A stretch of DNA of 64,000 nt from Hymenobacter terrenus. Its GTDB lineage: Bacteria; Bacteroidota; Bacteroidia; Cytophagales; Hymenobacteraceae. How positions within the stretch are numbered: the stretch's first letter is position 1; each line of letters starts with the position of its first letter. The stretch spans positions 57,064 to 121,063 of the forward strand of contig NZ_LATM01000017.1 of NCBI RefSeq assembly GCF_000972495.1, in the 5' to 3' direction. Shown here one piece after another: positions 44,285-52,168 of the stretch. A program made the position numbers and the translations under genes. A model generated the notes under the pieces. The model made no database searches. It was not told the origin of the DNA and worked only from the letters and a program-made list of their open reading frames with translations.

Positions 44285-44300
44285 ACGAAAAACTAACCAA

Positions 44301-44636
44301 ATGGCAACCCACAAGCGCGAACATTTTACTACCGCTGAGCAAGAGCTCGCCGTCATCGCTAAGGCGCTGGGGCACCCGGCGCGGGTGGCTATCCTGCGGC
44401 TGCTGACCCAGCGCCGAGCCTGCGTGTGCGGCGAGCTGGTGCTGGAACTTCCGATTTCGCAGAGCACCGTGTCGCAGCACTTAAAGGGGTTAAAAACGGC
44501 GGGTCTCGTGCAAGGCGAGGTCGACGGTCCACGCGTGTGCTACTGTATCGACCCGGCCGGCTGGGCCCGGGCCCGCCAGCTCCTCGGCGACTTGCTGGCC
44601 GAGCTACCGGTGCCCACTACCGGATGCGCCTGCTGA
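44301..44636 (+). CDS. arsR: ArsR family arsenic-responsive repressor
   Basis: 111 residues, winged helix. The As(III) sensor motif is RACVCGEL (Cys41, Cys43), the classical ELCVCDL position, and the recognition helix is SQSTVSQHLKGLKTAGLV. The C-terminal CAC (PTTGCAC) may give a third thiol ligand. It is the first gene of the ars cluster and should repress it until arsenite binds; an operator candidate lies just upstream. The start is well placed, immediately after the promoter/operator region. Confidence 0.93.
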   Translation: MATHKREHFTTAEQELAVIAKALGHPARVAILRLLTQRRACVCGELVLELPISQSTVSQHLKGLKTAGLVQGEVDGPRVCYCIDPAGWARARQLLGDLLAELPVPTTGCAC

Positions 44637-44719
44637 TTTAGTCAGGCGATAAAACTGCTGCTGCATTTACCTTTCTTCTCTTTTCAATTCCTCATCCCCA
44701 CTTTTCCTATATCGTATTT

Positions 44720-45271
44720 ATGGAATCTGCTAATTTCCCCCGGATGCACGTCTCGCTATACGTATCCGATTTGACCGCAACGGTCAATTTCTACACGGCT
44801 TTCTTTGGGCAGCCAGCCACCAAAATCAAGCGCGGCTACGCCAAATACGTGCTGGATAAGCCTTCGCTCATCATCTCGTTCGTGGAGAACCCCGAGCGGG
44901 TGCAGAGTCACTTCGGCCACCTTGGCTTCCAGGTGGAAACGGTGAAGGAGTTGGACGAGCGACTAGCCCTGGCCCACAAAGCCGGCCTGGTGAGCCGGGA
45001 AGAAATGGGTACCAACTGCTGCTATGCCAAGCAGGACAAGTTTTGGGTGAACGACCCCGACGGCGTGGAGTGGGAAGTGTACTACTTCCACGCCGACGCC
45101 GAGTTCAACGACCCGCGCTACCAGGAAGAATACGACTCGGCCAGCAGCCAGTGCTGCATTGCCCCGGCAGCGGCGGAAATAGTGTTGACCACCGCTCCCA
45201 TGGCCTTCACACTGGTAGATACTTCGGCCCCCGCAGCCGCAGCTTGCGCGCCAGACGGTGGGTGCTGCTAG
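44720..45271 (+). CDS. ArsI/CadI-like vicinal-oxygen-chelate metalloenzyme
   Basis: 183 residues. The VOC/glyoxalase fold has metal ligands in RMHVSLYV (His10), GHLGF (His67) and VEWEVYYF (Glu119). The vicinal Cys pair Cys100-Cys101 (GTNCCYAKQDKFW) is the arsenic-binding pair of the ArsI C-As lyase group. ArsI cleaves the carbon-arsenic bond of trivalent methyl- or aromatic arsenicals. The C-terminal extension has further Cys pairs (SSQCCIAP and GGCC at the end). CadI relatives are also annotated for cadmium. Ars context favours ArsI, but the substrate is not proven. Confidence 0.85.
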   Translation: MESANFPRMHVSLYVSDLTATVNFYTAFFGQPATKIKRGYAKYVLDKPSLIISFVENPERVQSHFGHLGFQVETVKELDERLALAHKAGLVSREEMGTNCCYAKQDKFWVNDPDGVEWEVYYFHADAEFNDPRYQEEYDSASSQCCIAPAAAEIVLTTAPMAFTLVDTSAPAAAACAPDGGCC

Positions 45272-45349
45272 CGCAATTTTCGGAGTCGCTCGCAGGCTAA
45301 TGCAGTCCGCCAGCCCACCCAGTTATACCAGCTTGACTCGCTTCTGCTC

Positions 45350-45862
45350 ATGATTATTGAACCGATGACGGCCGCGCACTGGCCCGATGTGCGCGCCATT
45401 TACGCGGCGGGCATTGCCACGGGCAACGCTACTTTCGTCACTGATGCACCCACTTGGGCCGATTGGGATGCGAGCCACCTGGCCATTGCCCGGCTGGTAG
45501 CGCTGCCGCCCGCCGCGCCGGCCACCGTGCTGGGCTGGGCTGCCCTTTCGCCAGTATCAAGCCGTTGCGTGTACGGCGGAGTGGCCGAAGTAAGCGTGTA
45601 CGTAGCGGCAGCTGCCCGGGGGCAGGGTATGGGCAGGGTCCTGCTGGCCGCCTTGGTTACCGAATCGGAGCAGCACGGCTTGTGGATGCTGCAAGCCGGC
45701 ATCTTTCCGGAAAATGGGGCCAGCGTACGCTTGCATGAGGCGGCGGGCTTCCGGCTGGTGGGGCGCCGCGAGCGGATCGGCCAGCTGGGTGGGCAGTGGC
45801 GCGATACCCTACTGTTGGAGCGGCGGAGTGCCATCGTGGGGGCAACACCGAGCACTACATGA
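45350..45862 (+). CDS. GNAT family N-acetyltransferase (phosphinothricin/arsinothricin type)
   Basis: 170 residues of the PAT-like GNAT fold. The acetyl-CoA loop is ARGQGMGRVLLAAL; VAEVSVYVA provides the preceding strand, and GIFPENGASVRLHEAAGFRL the late motif. PAT relatives in ars clusters include ArsN1, which acetylates arsinothricin; this copy sits between ArsI-like and aquaporin genes, so arsinothricin or related herbicide-like compounds are plausible substrates. The last codons overlap the aquaporin ATG at 45859, indicating translational coupling. Confidence 0.85.
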   Translation: MIIEPMTAAHWPDVRAIYAAGIATGNATFVTDAPTWADWDASHLAIARLVALPPAAPATVLGWAALSPVSSRCVYGGVAEVSVYVAAAARGQGMGRVLLAALVTESEQHGLWMLQAGIFPENGASVRLHEAAGFRLVGRRERIGQLGGQWRDTLLLERRSAIVGATPSTT

Positions 45863-46521
45863 GCTCATCCTTACGACGATGCCTGCTGACCGAAGTCCTG
45901 GGCACGACCGGGCTGCTGCTCTTCGGCACCGGGGCGGTGGTGGTAGATGAGCAAACCCACAGCCTGGGGCACGGCGGCGTGGCCGCGGCGTTTGGGCTGG
46001 TGGTATTTATGCTGATTCAGAGCTTGGGGCCCGTGAGTGGTGCCCACGTAAATCCGGCCGTGACCATCGGCTTTTGGGCGTCGGGGCGCTTTCCAGGGCG
46101 GCGGGTGCTACCCTACGTACTGGCCCAGCTAGTGGGCGCGCTGGTGGGAAGCGGGCTGGTGTGGTGCCTGGCCACGCCGGGCTCTACGTTGGGGGCCACG
46201 CTGCCTGCGCGCTCGGCGGTAGCGGCGCTGGTCATCGAAACGGTACTCACTTTCTGGCTGATGCTGGTGATTTTGCGCGTCACGGCCGGCGCGAAGGAAG
46301 AAGGGATTCTGGCCGGCTTGGCTATCAGCGCTACTGTGGGGCTAGAGGCGCTGGTGGCTGGCCCGCTCAGTGGGGCATCCATGAACCCAGCCCGCTCATT
46401 AGCGCCTGCGCTAGTGAGCGGGCACCTGGCGGAGGCCTGGGTGTACGTGGTGGGGCCGCTGGCCGGCGCACTATTAGCTGTGGCAGCCGACCGACTCCTG
46501 ACCGGCGAGCAGGTGCACTAA
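45859..46521 (+). CDS. Aquaporin / glycerol-facilitator (MIP) family channel
   Basis: 220 residues from ATG 45859, which overlaps the GNAT stop (ATGA); the longer frame from 45796 is rejected. Six membrane segments and two half-helices with the NPA boxes SGAHVNPAVT and GASMNPARS. In some bacteria (Sinorhizobium AqpS is the known case) an aquaglyceroporin replaces ArsB and releases arsenite by downhill flux. No ArsB/Acr3 gene is present here, so this channel is the likely arsenite exit in this cluster. The substrate is inferred from context. Confidence 0.9.
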   Translation: MSSSLRRCLLTEVLGTTGLLLFGTGAVVVDEQTHSLGHGGVAAAFGLVVFMLIQSLGPVSGAHVNPAVTIGFWASGRFPGRRVLPYVLAQLVGALVGSGLVWCLATPGSTLGATLPARSAVAALVIETVLTFWLMLVILRVTAGAKEEGILAGLAISATVGLEALVAGPLSGASMNPARSLAPALVSGHLAEAWVYVVGPLAGALLAVAADRLLTGEQVH

Positions 46522-46555
46522 AGAGGTTTGGAGTTGATGTACTTGGCGCGACCGA

Positions 46556-46600
46556 GGGAACCTCCCCCCGGCCTCTCTCCCAAGGAGAAGGGAGCTGAAA
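46556..46600. repeat. Family A palindromic repeat
   Basis: GGAACCTCCCCCCGGCCTCT, then CTCCCAAGGAG, then AAGGGAGC: the same layout as the copy at 12964. It lies between the aquaporin and arsC genes and would be transcribed with the cluster. Confidence 0.55.
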
Positions 46601-46785
46601 AGTCATTATACCAACTTGGCAATGGCTGTAACTAAATAATGGCACATGTGATGCTTAGGCTCCGCGGCTGCCAGATGACCAGGGCATTCTTTCAGCGCGA
46701 GGCTCTTCCATTACAACAAATTGATACACTACATAATACCCACCTAAACCACCCTTCTCACCCGAGCAACTTCCCTCCTCTTAAT

Positions 46786-47196
46786 ATGATAAGCTTACTC
46801 TTTGTGTGCATCGAAAACGCCAACCGCAGCCAGATGGCCCACGCTTTCGCGACCCTGCACGGGGGCGGACGGGTGGAGGCCTTTAGCGCGGGCTCGCGGC
46901 CGGCGGGGATGATTAACCCCAAGGCGGTGGCAGCCATGGCCGAGCTGGGCTACGACCTGCGCACCCACGCCAGCAAGTCGCTTGATGAGGTGCGTGACCA
47001 ATCCTTCGACTACGTGGTGACCATGGGCTGCGGCGATGCCTGCCCGTTTATTGTCGCCCGCCACCGGCGCGACTGGCAGATTCCCGACCCCAAACACCTC
47101 GCACCCGCCGAGTTCCGGCAGGTGCGCGACCTGGTGGAGCGGCAGGTGCTGGCGCTGCTAAAAGAAGCTGGAGTGATAAGCGTTGTAACTAACTAA
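46786..47196 (+). CDS. arsC: Arsenate reductase, low-molecular-weight phosphatase type (ArsC)
   Basis: 136 residues from ATG 46786 (MISLLFVCIENANRSQMAHA); the upstream open frame from 46639 is not protein-like. The P-loop C-x5-R is Cys8 to Arg14 (CIENANR), with IPDPKHL carrying the catalytic Asp. A Cys pair in MGCGDACPF (residues about 84-88) matches the redox Cys82/Cys89 used by thioredoxin-linked ArsC. It reduces arsenate to arsenite, which the aquaporin could then release. It is separated from the aquaporin by 264 bp with a repeat, so it may have its own promoter. It is the last intact ars gene. Confidence 0.9.
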   Translation: MISLLFVCIENANRSQMAHAFATLHGGGRVEAFSAGSRPAGMINPKAVAAMAELGYDLRTHASKSLDEVRDQSFDYVVTMGCGDACPFIVARHRRDWQIPDPKHLAPAEFRQVRDLVERQVLALLKEAGVISVVTN

Positions 47197-47294
47197 TTTC
47201 TATATCTTGTGAACCGACTGCGGCTACCGACATCCTCTTGGCAACGGAGCACGCGGGCCCGGCAGGTGCGGGGCTTCCCAATCATTTCTACCCA

Positions 47295-47769
47295 ATGGCA
47301 AACCTCATTACGGAGGCTATCCCGGCCACGGTCATCGCCGAAGCCTCAAACACATTCGTGATGCCCGTGCGGTCCTGGCCCCCACCTCATTTCGCTCACA
47401 CCCGAGGAGCGCGCCGCCCTACCCAAAATGGGTGACAAGTCGCAGTTTCTTGCGGCCAAAGCGGCCGAGTATGCCCAAAGCCTCGGCACCCTCATGCCAC
47501 AGTACCTCGACGTGGTGGCCTTCTTGATTGATTCTAGTGTGAATAGCAACCTATCGCATTTCTAACTGAAAATCAACACCTTCATAATTGACGTGGACAG
47601 CACTCGAATAGAAGCTGGCTCCGAGGGCTACACGTCCGCACTAGTAGCCTACAGCGCCCTCAAAACGGCCGCCGAGCTGAACCAGCCCGGTGCCCAGACG
47701 GCAGTGACCGAGTTGAAACCCCGTTTCGCTGACCAGGGCGAGCGCAAGGAGAAAATAGCAAAGGCTTAA
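47295..47769 (+). pseudogene. Decayed uncharacterised Bacteroidota protein
   Basis: Starts in one frame as MANLITEAIPATVIAEASNTFV. It continues about 25 bp later in the +1 frame as PGPHLISLTPEERAALPKMG, then DKSQFLAAKAAEYAQS and MPQYLDVVAF, to a stop at 47563. The same frame goes on after that TAA with GSEGYTSALVAYSALKTAAE, then LNQPGAQTAVTEL, to the stop at 47769. I know the pattern (LT-x-ER...KMGDK, YLDV, GSEAY...NQPGA) from unnamed Bacteroidota proteins of about 180 residues. So this is one gene with a frameshift (around 47365-47385) and a nonsense codon, probably CAA to TAA. Total length is consistent with a net one-base change. Confidence 0.65.
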
Positions 47770-47778
47770 CCAAAAACT

Positions 47779-47866
47779 CCAACCAGTTGCTTTTTTTGGG
47801 CAACCGGTTGGGGCCTGACCGAAACTGGTTGTGCTTTTTCGGCAACTGATTGGGGTCGGAGGGGAA
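47779..47866. repeat. Imperfect tandem repeat, two units of about 42 bp
   Basis: Unit 1 contains AGTTGCTTTTTTTGGGCAAC then CGGTTGGGG; unit 2 contains GGTTGTGCTTTTTCGGCAAC then TGATTGGGG. The GGCAAC boxes are at 47799 and 47841, period 42. Unit 1 folds into a hairpin (CAACCAGTTGC / GCAACCGGTTG). It lies just after the decayed gene. Confidence 0.6.
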
Positions 47867-47896
47867 GTAGTTGGTGCTGGAGCAAAACTGAATGAG

Positions 47897-47979
47897 GTAG
47901 AGACGCGACCCTTCGCGTCTCCAGAACTGCACCCGTTGCCAATCGTTCAACGACGAGACGCGAAGGGTTGCGTCTCTAC
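47897..47979. repeat. Foldback repeat, family C (GTAGAGACGC)
   Basis: The arm GTAGAGACGCGACCCTTCGC (47897 on) returns inverted as GAGACGCGAAGGGTTGCGTC, then TCTAC (47955-47979). The right part is preceded by ATCGTTCAACGA, also seen before the copy at 54211. The two arms are separated by about 33 bp. Confidence 0.75.
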
Positions 47980-48056
47980 AGCCAACGGCCGCCGGCGTAG
48001 TTTTGCCCGGCCCTCAAGCTGTAACTACCCTCCCACCAGCTAAACCAGAAGATACC

Positions 48057-48158
48057 ATGGCGGAGCAACCTAAGGAAGCCACCTCAGTAGCTACCAATAC
48101 GCGGCAACGCTCGCCTCACGCCAAACGTTTTTCCGATTTCCTCCGCACCCACTGCTGA
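48057..48158 (+). CDS. Possible 33-residue small protein
   Basis: ATG 48057 to TGA 48158, basic (TRQRSPHAKRFSDFLRTHC) and ending 38 bp before the CvfB gene. There is no recognised family. It may be a relic or leader peptide. Support is weak: only a start, a stop and an acceptable composition. Confidence 0.2.
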   Translation: MAEQPKEATSVATNTRQRSPHAKRFSDFLRTHC

Positions 48159-48196
48159 CTGTAGCGGCGTAGCGCCCCCTATTACACCATCTTACT

Positions 48197-49024
48197 ATGA
48201 ACCTCGGCGATTACAACGACCTCGAAGTAGCCCGCGAAACCAGCATTGGCCTCTACCTCACCTCCGACGACGGCGACCTGCTGCTGCCCGAAAAGTACGT
48301 GCCCGTGGGAACCCGCGTGGGCGACATCCTACGCGTGTTCGTCTACCGCGACTCCGAAGACCGGCTCATTGCCACCACCCTGCGGCCGCTGGCGCTGGTC
48401 AACTCTTTTACCGCCCTCACCGTGCGGGACCATGGCCCGGCCGGCGCCTTCCTCGACTGGGGCCTCGAAAAAGACCTGCTCCTACCCTACCGCAACCAGC
48501 GCCGCGACCTGCGCGTGGGCGAGCGGGTATTCGTGTACGTATACCTCGACGAGGAAAGCGACCGGCTGGTGGCCTCTGCCAAGTGGAAGCAGTTTTTGAG
48601 CAACGAGCCGTTCCGGGGCGAGCCCGGCGACGCGGTGCGCCTGCTCGTGGCCGACGAAACCGAGCTGGGCTACCCCGTCATCGTGAACGACACGCACCAG
48701 GGGCTGCTGTTTCATAACGAAGTATTCCGGCCCCTGCGCCTGGGCGAGGCCCTCCCTGGTTTCCTCCGCCAGGTCCGCGAGGACGGTAAACTCGATGTGC
48801 GCCTGCAGCGCGAGGGCTACAGCGAAGTGGAATCGGCTACGGATACGCTGCTCGCTGCCCTGCGCGCCGCGCCCGGAGGCCGCCTGCCGCTGGGCGACAA
48901 GAGCCTGGCCGAAGACGTGTACCGGCGGGTAGGCATGAGCAAAAAGGTGTTTAAAAAGGCCCTGGGGTCCCTTTTTAAACAAGGCCTGGTAGTCCTGGAG
49001 CCCGAAGCAACGCAGCTGAAGTAG
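48197..49024 (+). CDS. cvfB: S1 RNA-binding domain protein, CvfB/YitL family
   Basis: 275 residues, full length for CvfB. Tandem S1-like domains: the first opens MNLGDYNDLEVARETSIGLY and the second contains DHGPAGAFLDWGLEKDLLLP. A third degenerate S1 (residues 145-215) has NDTHQGLLFHNEVF, followed by a C-terminal winged helix (KSLAEDVYRRVGMSKKVFKK, then ALGSLFKQGLV). CvfB-type proteins bind RNA, and in Staphylococcus affect virulence gene expression. Monocistronic; the 3' side is bounded by a large foldback repeat. Confidence 0.92.
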   Translation: MNLGDYNDLEVARETSIGLYLTSDDGDLLLPEKYVPVGTRVGDILRVFVYRDSEDRLIATTLRPLALVNSFTALTVRDHGPAGAFLDWGLEKDLLLPYRNQRRDLRVGERVFVYVYLDEESDRLVASAKWKQFLSNEPFRGEPGDAVRLLVADETELGYPVIVNDTHQGLLFHNEVFRPLRLGEALPGFLRQVREDGKLDVRLQREGYSEVESATDTLLAALRAAPGGRLPLGDKSLAEDVYRRVGMSKKVFKKALGSLFKQGLVVLEPEATQLK

Positions 49025-49032
49025 TAGAACAG

Positions 49033-49411
49033 CAAACTCCCCTCCTTAGTAAGGAGGGGATGTTCGCGCGTCAGCGCGAACCGGGGTGGTTGTGGGCGTT
49101 GAATCGGAAACCAACGAAGCCAACAGGCTACTTGCATTAACCAGCACGTTGTAGAGACGCCACCCCTGGCATCTCCTCGCTGAAGAACGAAAGGCAAACG
49201 GCGCGGAAGACGAGACGCCAAGGGTGGCGTCTCTACAACGTGCTCGTAGCTTTCTCCGCTGGAATGCGGCCAGCGGTGTTGTGGCTGGCAGTCTTTTTAC
49301 GTTTGCTTCAACCTCGGCCTGAAATAGTCGTTCTATCCCCGTTCAACGCCCTAACCATCCCCGTTCGCGCTGGCGCGCGAACATCCCCTCCTTGGTAAGG
49401 AGGGGAGTTTG
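49033..49411. repeat. Nested foldback element: long inverted repeat (family D) enclosing a family C foldback
   Basis: The outer arms are about 70 bp each (49033-49103 and 49342-49411, inverted, roughly 90% identical). Each contains two small hairpins: CCCCTCCTTAGTAAGGAGGG and GTTCGCGCGTCAGCGCGAAC. Inside, AGCACGTTGTAGAGACGCCA (49143 on) pairs with its inverted copy ending at 49244. No protein is encoded. The right arm ends 23 bp before the next gene, so its leader would be strongly structured. Confidence 0.85.
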
Positions 49412-49433
49412 ACGGTCTCTTTTACCTTCTTCT

Positions 49434-50087
49434 ATGAGCAAAACTGCTTTACTCGCCGGGGCCACGGGCCTTATTGGCTCGCACCTCCTGCCGCTGCTGT
49501 TGCAATCGGAGCGCTATTCGAAGGTGATTGTGGTAGGCCGGAAATCGCTGCCCATGCTGCACCCCAAGCTGACGCAGGTGGTAACAGACCTCGACCGGCT
49601 GGAAGACGTGCGCCTGCAACTCATTGCCGACGACATATTTTGTTGCCTGGGCACTACCATGCGGCAAGCCGGCTCCAAGGAGGCTTTTTACAAGGTCGAT
49701 TTCCTGTACGTGGTGACGCTGGCGGCAATCACAGCCAGCAATTTCGCATCGCAGTTCCTGGTTATTTCCAGCCTGGGGGCCGATGCTGAGTCGCGGATAT
49801 ACTACAGTCGAGTAAAGGGAGAAATGGAGGCCGCGGTGCGGCAGACGGCGTTCCGGGCCATCCATATTTTCCGGCCGTCGCTGCTGCTGGGCGAGCGGGA
49901 GCAGCCGCGCATAGGCGAGCGGCTGAGCGCGATAGTGCTGCGGATGTTCCGGCCGCTGTTGCGTGGCCCCCTCCAGAAATACCGGCCCGTGACGGCCGCT
50001 ACCGTGGCCGCCGCCATGCTGCACGCCGCAGCAGACGATGGCGGCGGCGTGCGGGTGCACGAATCTAATGAGTTGACGCGGGCCTGA
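49434..50087 (+). CDS. NAD(P)H-binding oxidoreductase (HTATIP2-like atypical SDR)
   Basis: 217 residues. The Rossmann motif is GATGLIGSHLLPLLL (residues 8-22), then VIVVGRKSLPM, FCCLGTTMRQAGSKEAFYKV and the conserved YSRVKGEMEAAVRQ with the Tyr-x-x-x-Lys pair. The IFRPSLLLGER segment is typical of the HTATIP2/YybE group. The start at 49434 follows the nested foldback repeat closely. Monocistronic. The substrate is unknown. Confidence 0.88.
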   Translation: MSKTALLAGATGLIGSHLLPLLLQSERYSKVIVVGRKSLPMLHPKLTQVVTDLDRLEDVRLQLIADDIFCCLGTTMRQAGSKEAFYKVDFLYVVTLAAITASNFASQFLVISSLGADAESRIYYSRVKGEMEAAVRQTAFRAIHIFRPSLLLGEREQPRIGERLSAIVLRMFRPLLRGPLQKYRPVTAATVAAAMLHAAADDGGGVRVHESNELTRA

Positions 50088-50126
50088 TTGGAGACGCTTT
50101 CCCGTGGCCTCCTTCTCAGAGCTGCG

Positions 50127-50981
50127 TTAAATCGCTTCAGCGGCAAAATCAGTAGCCGTGGCCTGGGACTGCCACTGCTGCATGTCGCGCTGCACGGCGG
50201 TTATTTTTTGCGCGGCCAGCTGATAGGCATCGGCCCCAAGAAAGAGGTAGAGCGGGGGCTGCGGGGCCTCACTCATGGCGATGAGTAGCGCCACGGCTTT
50301 GGCGGGGTCGCCGGGCTGCTGACCGTTGATTTGCTCCTGGTGCGTGGTCAGGGAATCGCGCACGTCCTGATAAGCCGCAATGGACGTGTGGGGCGTGGCC
50401 AAGGAGCCAGCCGAGAGAAAATTGGTGCGGAAATAACCGGGCATAACGGCGGTTACCTTCACGCCAAAGCCAGCCATTTCGGCGGCGTAGGCCTCGGTCA
50501 GGCCTTCGACGGCAAACTTGGTGGCGCAGTATATCCCCCACCCGGGAAAATTGCCGAAGAAGCCACCAATGGAGGAAATATTAAACACCTGCCCCGACTG
50601 CTGGGCCCGCAGATGCGGTGAGACGTGCCGCAGCACGTTGAGCAGCCCGAATACATTGATATCGAAATTCTGCCGAGTTTCTTGATCCGACAATTCTTCG
50701 ATGCTGCCAAACTGGCCATAGCCCGCATTATTCACTACCACATCAATGCGGCCGAAGGTACTGATGGTGGCCTGCACGGCCTGGGCCACGCTGGCCTCAT
50801 CGGTCAGGTCGACTTGGAGGGGGAGGAAAGTGGCGGCATCCGCCGGTATGGCTTGGGTGAGGCCGGTGAGGTGGCGCGAGGTGGCCGCCACCCGATGCCC
50901 AGCGGCCAGCAGCTGATTGGCCAGAATGAGGCCCAGGCCTTGCGAGGCGCCGGTAATAAACCAGGTTTTTGAGGTAGTCAT
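50127..50981 (-). CDS. SDR family oxidoreductase
   Basis: 284 residues from ATG 50981 (MTTSKTWFITGASQGLGLIL); the 14 upstream codons are rejected. TGASQGLG is the cofactor motif, NNAGY the next, then ISSIGGFFGNFPGWGIYCAT with the catalytic Ser and Tyr, and KFAVEG with the Lys. The C-terminal region (GADAYQLAAQKITAVQRDMQ) is longer than in classical SDRs, a common 'oxidoreductase' subgroup. It lies 82 bp downstream of the AraC regulator on the same strand; operon and regulation by that protein are likely. The substrate is unknown. Confidence 0.9.
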   Translation of the reverse strand: MTTSKTWFITGASQGLGLILANQLLAAGHRVAATSRHLTGLTQAIPADAATFLPLQVDLTDEASVAQAVQATISTFGRIDVVVNNAGYGQFGSIEELSDQETRQNFDINVFGLLNVLRHVSPHLRAQQSGQVFNISSIGGFFGNFPGWGIYCATKFAVEGLTEAYAAEMAGFGVKVTAVMPGYFRTNFLSAGSLATPHTSIAAYQDVRDSLTTHQEQINGQQPGDPAKAVALLIAMSEAPQPPLYLFLGADAYQLAAQKITAVQRDMQQWQSQATATDFAAEAI

Positions 50982-51063
50982 AATGAGTGCTTTTTGTACA
51001 GCACAAAAGTAGAATAGACCCATGCCGGCCTATTTACCCCATTCAAACCAGTACTTACGAAAA

Positions 51064-51966
51064 TCAAACAACCCGTGCTGCCGTGGGGGTGTGCCCGGTG
51101 TGCTTCTTGAAGAAGTTGTTGAAATGAGCCGGCACTTCGAAGCCGAGGCTGTAGGCGATGAGGCCCACTGGCCAGTCGGTGTGCTTGAGCAGGGCCTGCG
51201 CCTCCTGCACCAAGCGCTCGGCCAGAAGCTGGGTGGTGGTTTTGCCGGTCACGTCCTTGAGGGCGCGGTTGAGGTGATTGGTGTGCACGGCCAGCTGCTT
51301 GGCGAAGTCCTGGGCGGTACGCAGCTTCACGCGCTGCCCCGGTACCTCAATGGGAAACTGCCGGGCCAGCAGTTCGGTGAAGAGCGAGGCAATGCGGGTG
51401 GCGGCGGTGCTCTCGCGGTAGAGCGTAGTGGCCGGCTGCAGCTTCATGGCGCTGTGAATGAGCTCCAACACGTAGCCCCGCAGCAAGTCGTACTTGTAGG
51501 CATAGTCCGAATCCAGCTCCGCGAACATTTTCTGGAACAGCTGCCGCACGTGGGCCTGCTGAGCTTCACTCAGAAAGTAAATGGGCTGCCCATCGGGTTG
51601 AAACACCGAGAAATCAGCCAGCTTCATGCTGGTGTTCTGCTGTAGGAAATGCTCGGTGAAAATGCAGAAAAAGCCGGTCTGCTGCTCATTGAGCGGTTCC
51701 CACTCGTAGGGCACCAGGGGGTTGGCGAACAAGAGGGCGTTGTCATTAATAACCACGCTTTTATCGGCGTAGTGGTAGGTGCTTTGGCCTACTACGAAGT
51801 TAATTTTGTAGAAGTCCTTCCGGCTGTAGGGTAGGCACTGTGCGGCGGGTCCTACGAAGTCATCGAGGCGAAAAACGTTGAAATGGCCGATGTCCTGACG
51901 CAGGTTTTCGGGCATCCAGTCTGCTTTGAGGCGGTAAAAGTCTTCGAGTGTCTGAATTTTGAGCAT
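51064..51966 (-). CDS. AraC family transcriptional regulator
   Basis: 300 residues. An N-terminal cupin-like sensor domain (QSTYHYADKSVVINDNALLF, then ANPLVPYEWEP) is followed by the C-terminal HTH pair: RTAQDFAKQLAVHTNHLNRA, LKDVTGKTTTQLLAERLVQE, and GLIAYSLGFEVPAHFNNFFK, then KHTGHTP. The gene lies directly before the SDR gene on the same strand, the usual setting where a regulator controls an adjacent oxidoreductase. The inducer is unknown. Confidence 0.92.
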   Translation of the reverse strand: MLKIQTLEDFYRLKADWMPENLRQDIGHFNVFRLDDFVGPAAQCLPYSRKDFYKINFVVGQSTYHYADKSVVINDNALLFANPLVPYEWEPLNEQQTGFFCIFTEHFLQQNTSMKLADFSVFQPDGQPIYFLSEAQQAHVRQLFQKMFAELDSDYAYKYDLLRGYVLELIHSAMKLQPATTLYRESTAATRIASLFTELLARQFPIEVPGQRVKLRTAQDFAKQLAVHTNHLNRALKDVTGKTTTQLLAERLVQEAQALLKHTDWPVGLIAYSLGFEVPAHFNNFFKKHTGHTPTAARVV

Positions 51967-52168
51967 GGTCGAAATTACCTAAATCAAATGACTCAGTAGC
52001 CCAATCTCCCGAACCGCCCACGCTCCTGTTCCTTCACAAGCGTACCGGGAGCCGGCAGTTGTGCAAACCTGAGCACTTGGCCCAGAGTTGTTGGGCGAAG
52101 CACTTCATCATCCCATCCTACTATCTGGCCTTACTTTTACCTCATAATCTTCCAAGCCCCCGCTTCCA

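Noticed and set aside
47660..47950. 96-codon minus-strand frame with repeated NQLPKK / NRLPKK segments
   Set aside because: The repeat is explained by the 42-bp tandem DNA repeat; the frame overlaps the decayed gene and a foldback repeat, and no family is seen.
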